Positions 5,232 to 5,440 of a stretch of DNA of 5,440 bases are shown here, piece after piece. Where the stretch lies: NCBI GenBank assembly GCA_023411445.1, contig JAEYOT010000914.1:1-5440 (forward strand), read 5' to 3'. The translations under genes and the position numbers were made by a program. The notes beneath the pieces were generated by a model. The model ran no database searches and was not told the origin of the DNA. It worked only from the letters and a program-made list of their open reading frames with translations. Source of the DNA: Pseudomonadota bacterium (GTDB taxonomy: Bacteria > Myxococcota_A > Polyangia > Polyangiales > Polyangiaceae). Position 1 is the first letter of the stretch. Each line of letters opens with the position of its first letter.

Positions 5232-5440
5232 ATGCAGCGCGCTCTGCTCGCCTGCTTGGTGCTGCTCGCCTGCTCACGCAAAGATCCGAGCGAAACCAAG
5301 TCGACCGCGCCAGCCTCCACCGCGGTGACGGACCGGCGCGCCGCCCTCGAAGAACGCCAGAAAGATCGACGCCGGCTGGTGGCGCTAGTGGCCGAGCGGG
5401 GCGTGGCCAGCGCTGCCGTGCTGGCAGCGCTGGGCCAAGT
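5232..5440 (+). CDS. Putative lipoprotein with protein-L-isoaspartate O-methyltransferase-like N-terminus (partial)
   Basis: Sixty-nine complete codons are present and the gene runs off the right edge. It opens MQRALLACLVLLACSRKD: a short hydrophobic core and lipobox LLAC with Cys14 as the likely lipidation site. LLAC also occurs at 5-8, but Cys8 would leave almost no signal peptide. Residues 15-44 are a charged, Thr/Ala-rich linker. From about 46, RRRLVALVAERGVASAAVLAALGQV follows the N-terminal helix pattern of protein-L-isoaspartate(D-aspartate) O-methyltransferases (R-x-L-V-x-x-L-x-x-R-G-[IV]-x-x-x-x-V-L-x-A-[LM]-x-x-V, normally continuing PRExF). The cut falls exactly before that PRE motif and well before the SAM-binding GxGxG, so the enzyme call rests on one helix. 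Known cytoplasmic Pcm repairs isoaspartyl residues with SAM; an exported version would need a SAM source or a different role. The gene is divergent from the TPR-like gene. Confidence 0.6.
   Translation, partial: MQRALLACLVLLACSRKDPSETKSTAPASTAVTDRRAALEERQKDRRRLVALVAERGVASAAVLAALGQ
5407..5433. repeat. Strong inverted repeat inside the methyltransferase-like coding region
   Basis: CCAGCGCTGCC (5407-5417) and GGCAGCGCTGG (5423-5433) are perfectly complementary over 11 bp with a 5-base loop, GTGCT. GG/CC pairs can extend the stem past one bulged G. It lies over codons for VASAAVLAALG, so alanine-rich coding in GC-rich DNA may produce it by chance. Confidence 0.5.

Overview
The window is a dense, very GC-rich bacterial segment. 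The base composition, the several lipoproteins, the outer-membrane barrel and the small-gene neighbourhoods suggest a member of the Myxococcota (former Deltaproteobacteria). That is an inference from style and protein families, not from a marker gene.

Layout. (1) Positions 1-529, minus strand: a small MoaD/ThiS-like ubiquitin-fold protein ending in Gly-Gly is followed by the N-terminus of a BNR/sialidase-like beta-propeller protein that runs off the left edge. The outermost ~30 bases are a GGGCCC-type low-complexity tract that may be a contig-end artefact. (2) Positions 643-1410, plus strand: a zinc-ribbon membrane protein of DUF4190-like build, divergent from the MoaD-like gene across a ~110-bp promoter region. 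(3) Positions 1418-5074, minus strand: four co-directional genes separated by 26-41 bp, read as one operon. In transcription order they encode a TPR-like helical protein, a D-2-hydroxyacid dehydrogenase (probable glyoxylate/hydroxypyruvate reductase type), a FadL/OmpP1/PorV-like outer-membrane beta-barrel, and a lipoprotein with a CBM11/CIA30-like jelly-roll domain. The last gene converges on the zinc-ribbon gene with only 7 bp between the stop codons. (4) Positions 5232-5440, plus strand: the start of a lipoprotein whose sequence after the linker resembles the N-terminal helix of protein-L-isoaspartate O-methyltransferase. It is cut by the right edge.

How the genes may work together. The barrel and the jelly-roll lipoprotein are adjacent, both exported, and plausibly act together at the outer membrane. 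The dehydrogenase and TPR-like protein are predicted cytoplasmic, and no sequence evidence ties them functionally to the envelope pair. The MoaD-like/propeller pair is a recognisable partnership whose role I cannot state. No rRNA, tRNA, CRISPR array, insertion sequence, riboswitch or convincing intrinsic terminator was seen. I see no clear new multi-gene system. The best leads are the Gly-Gly protein/propeller pair, the predicted exported isoaspartyl-methyltransferase, and the possible leaderless starts.
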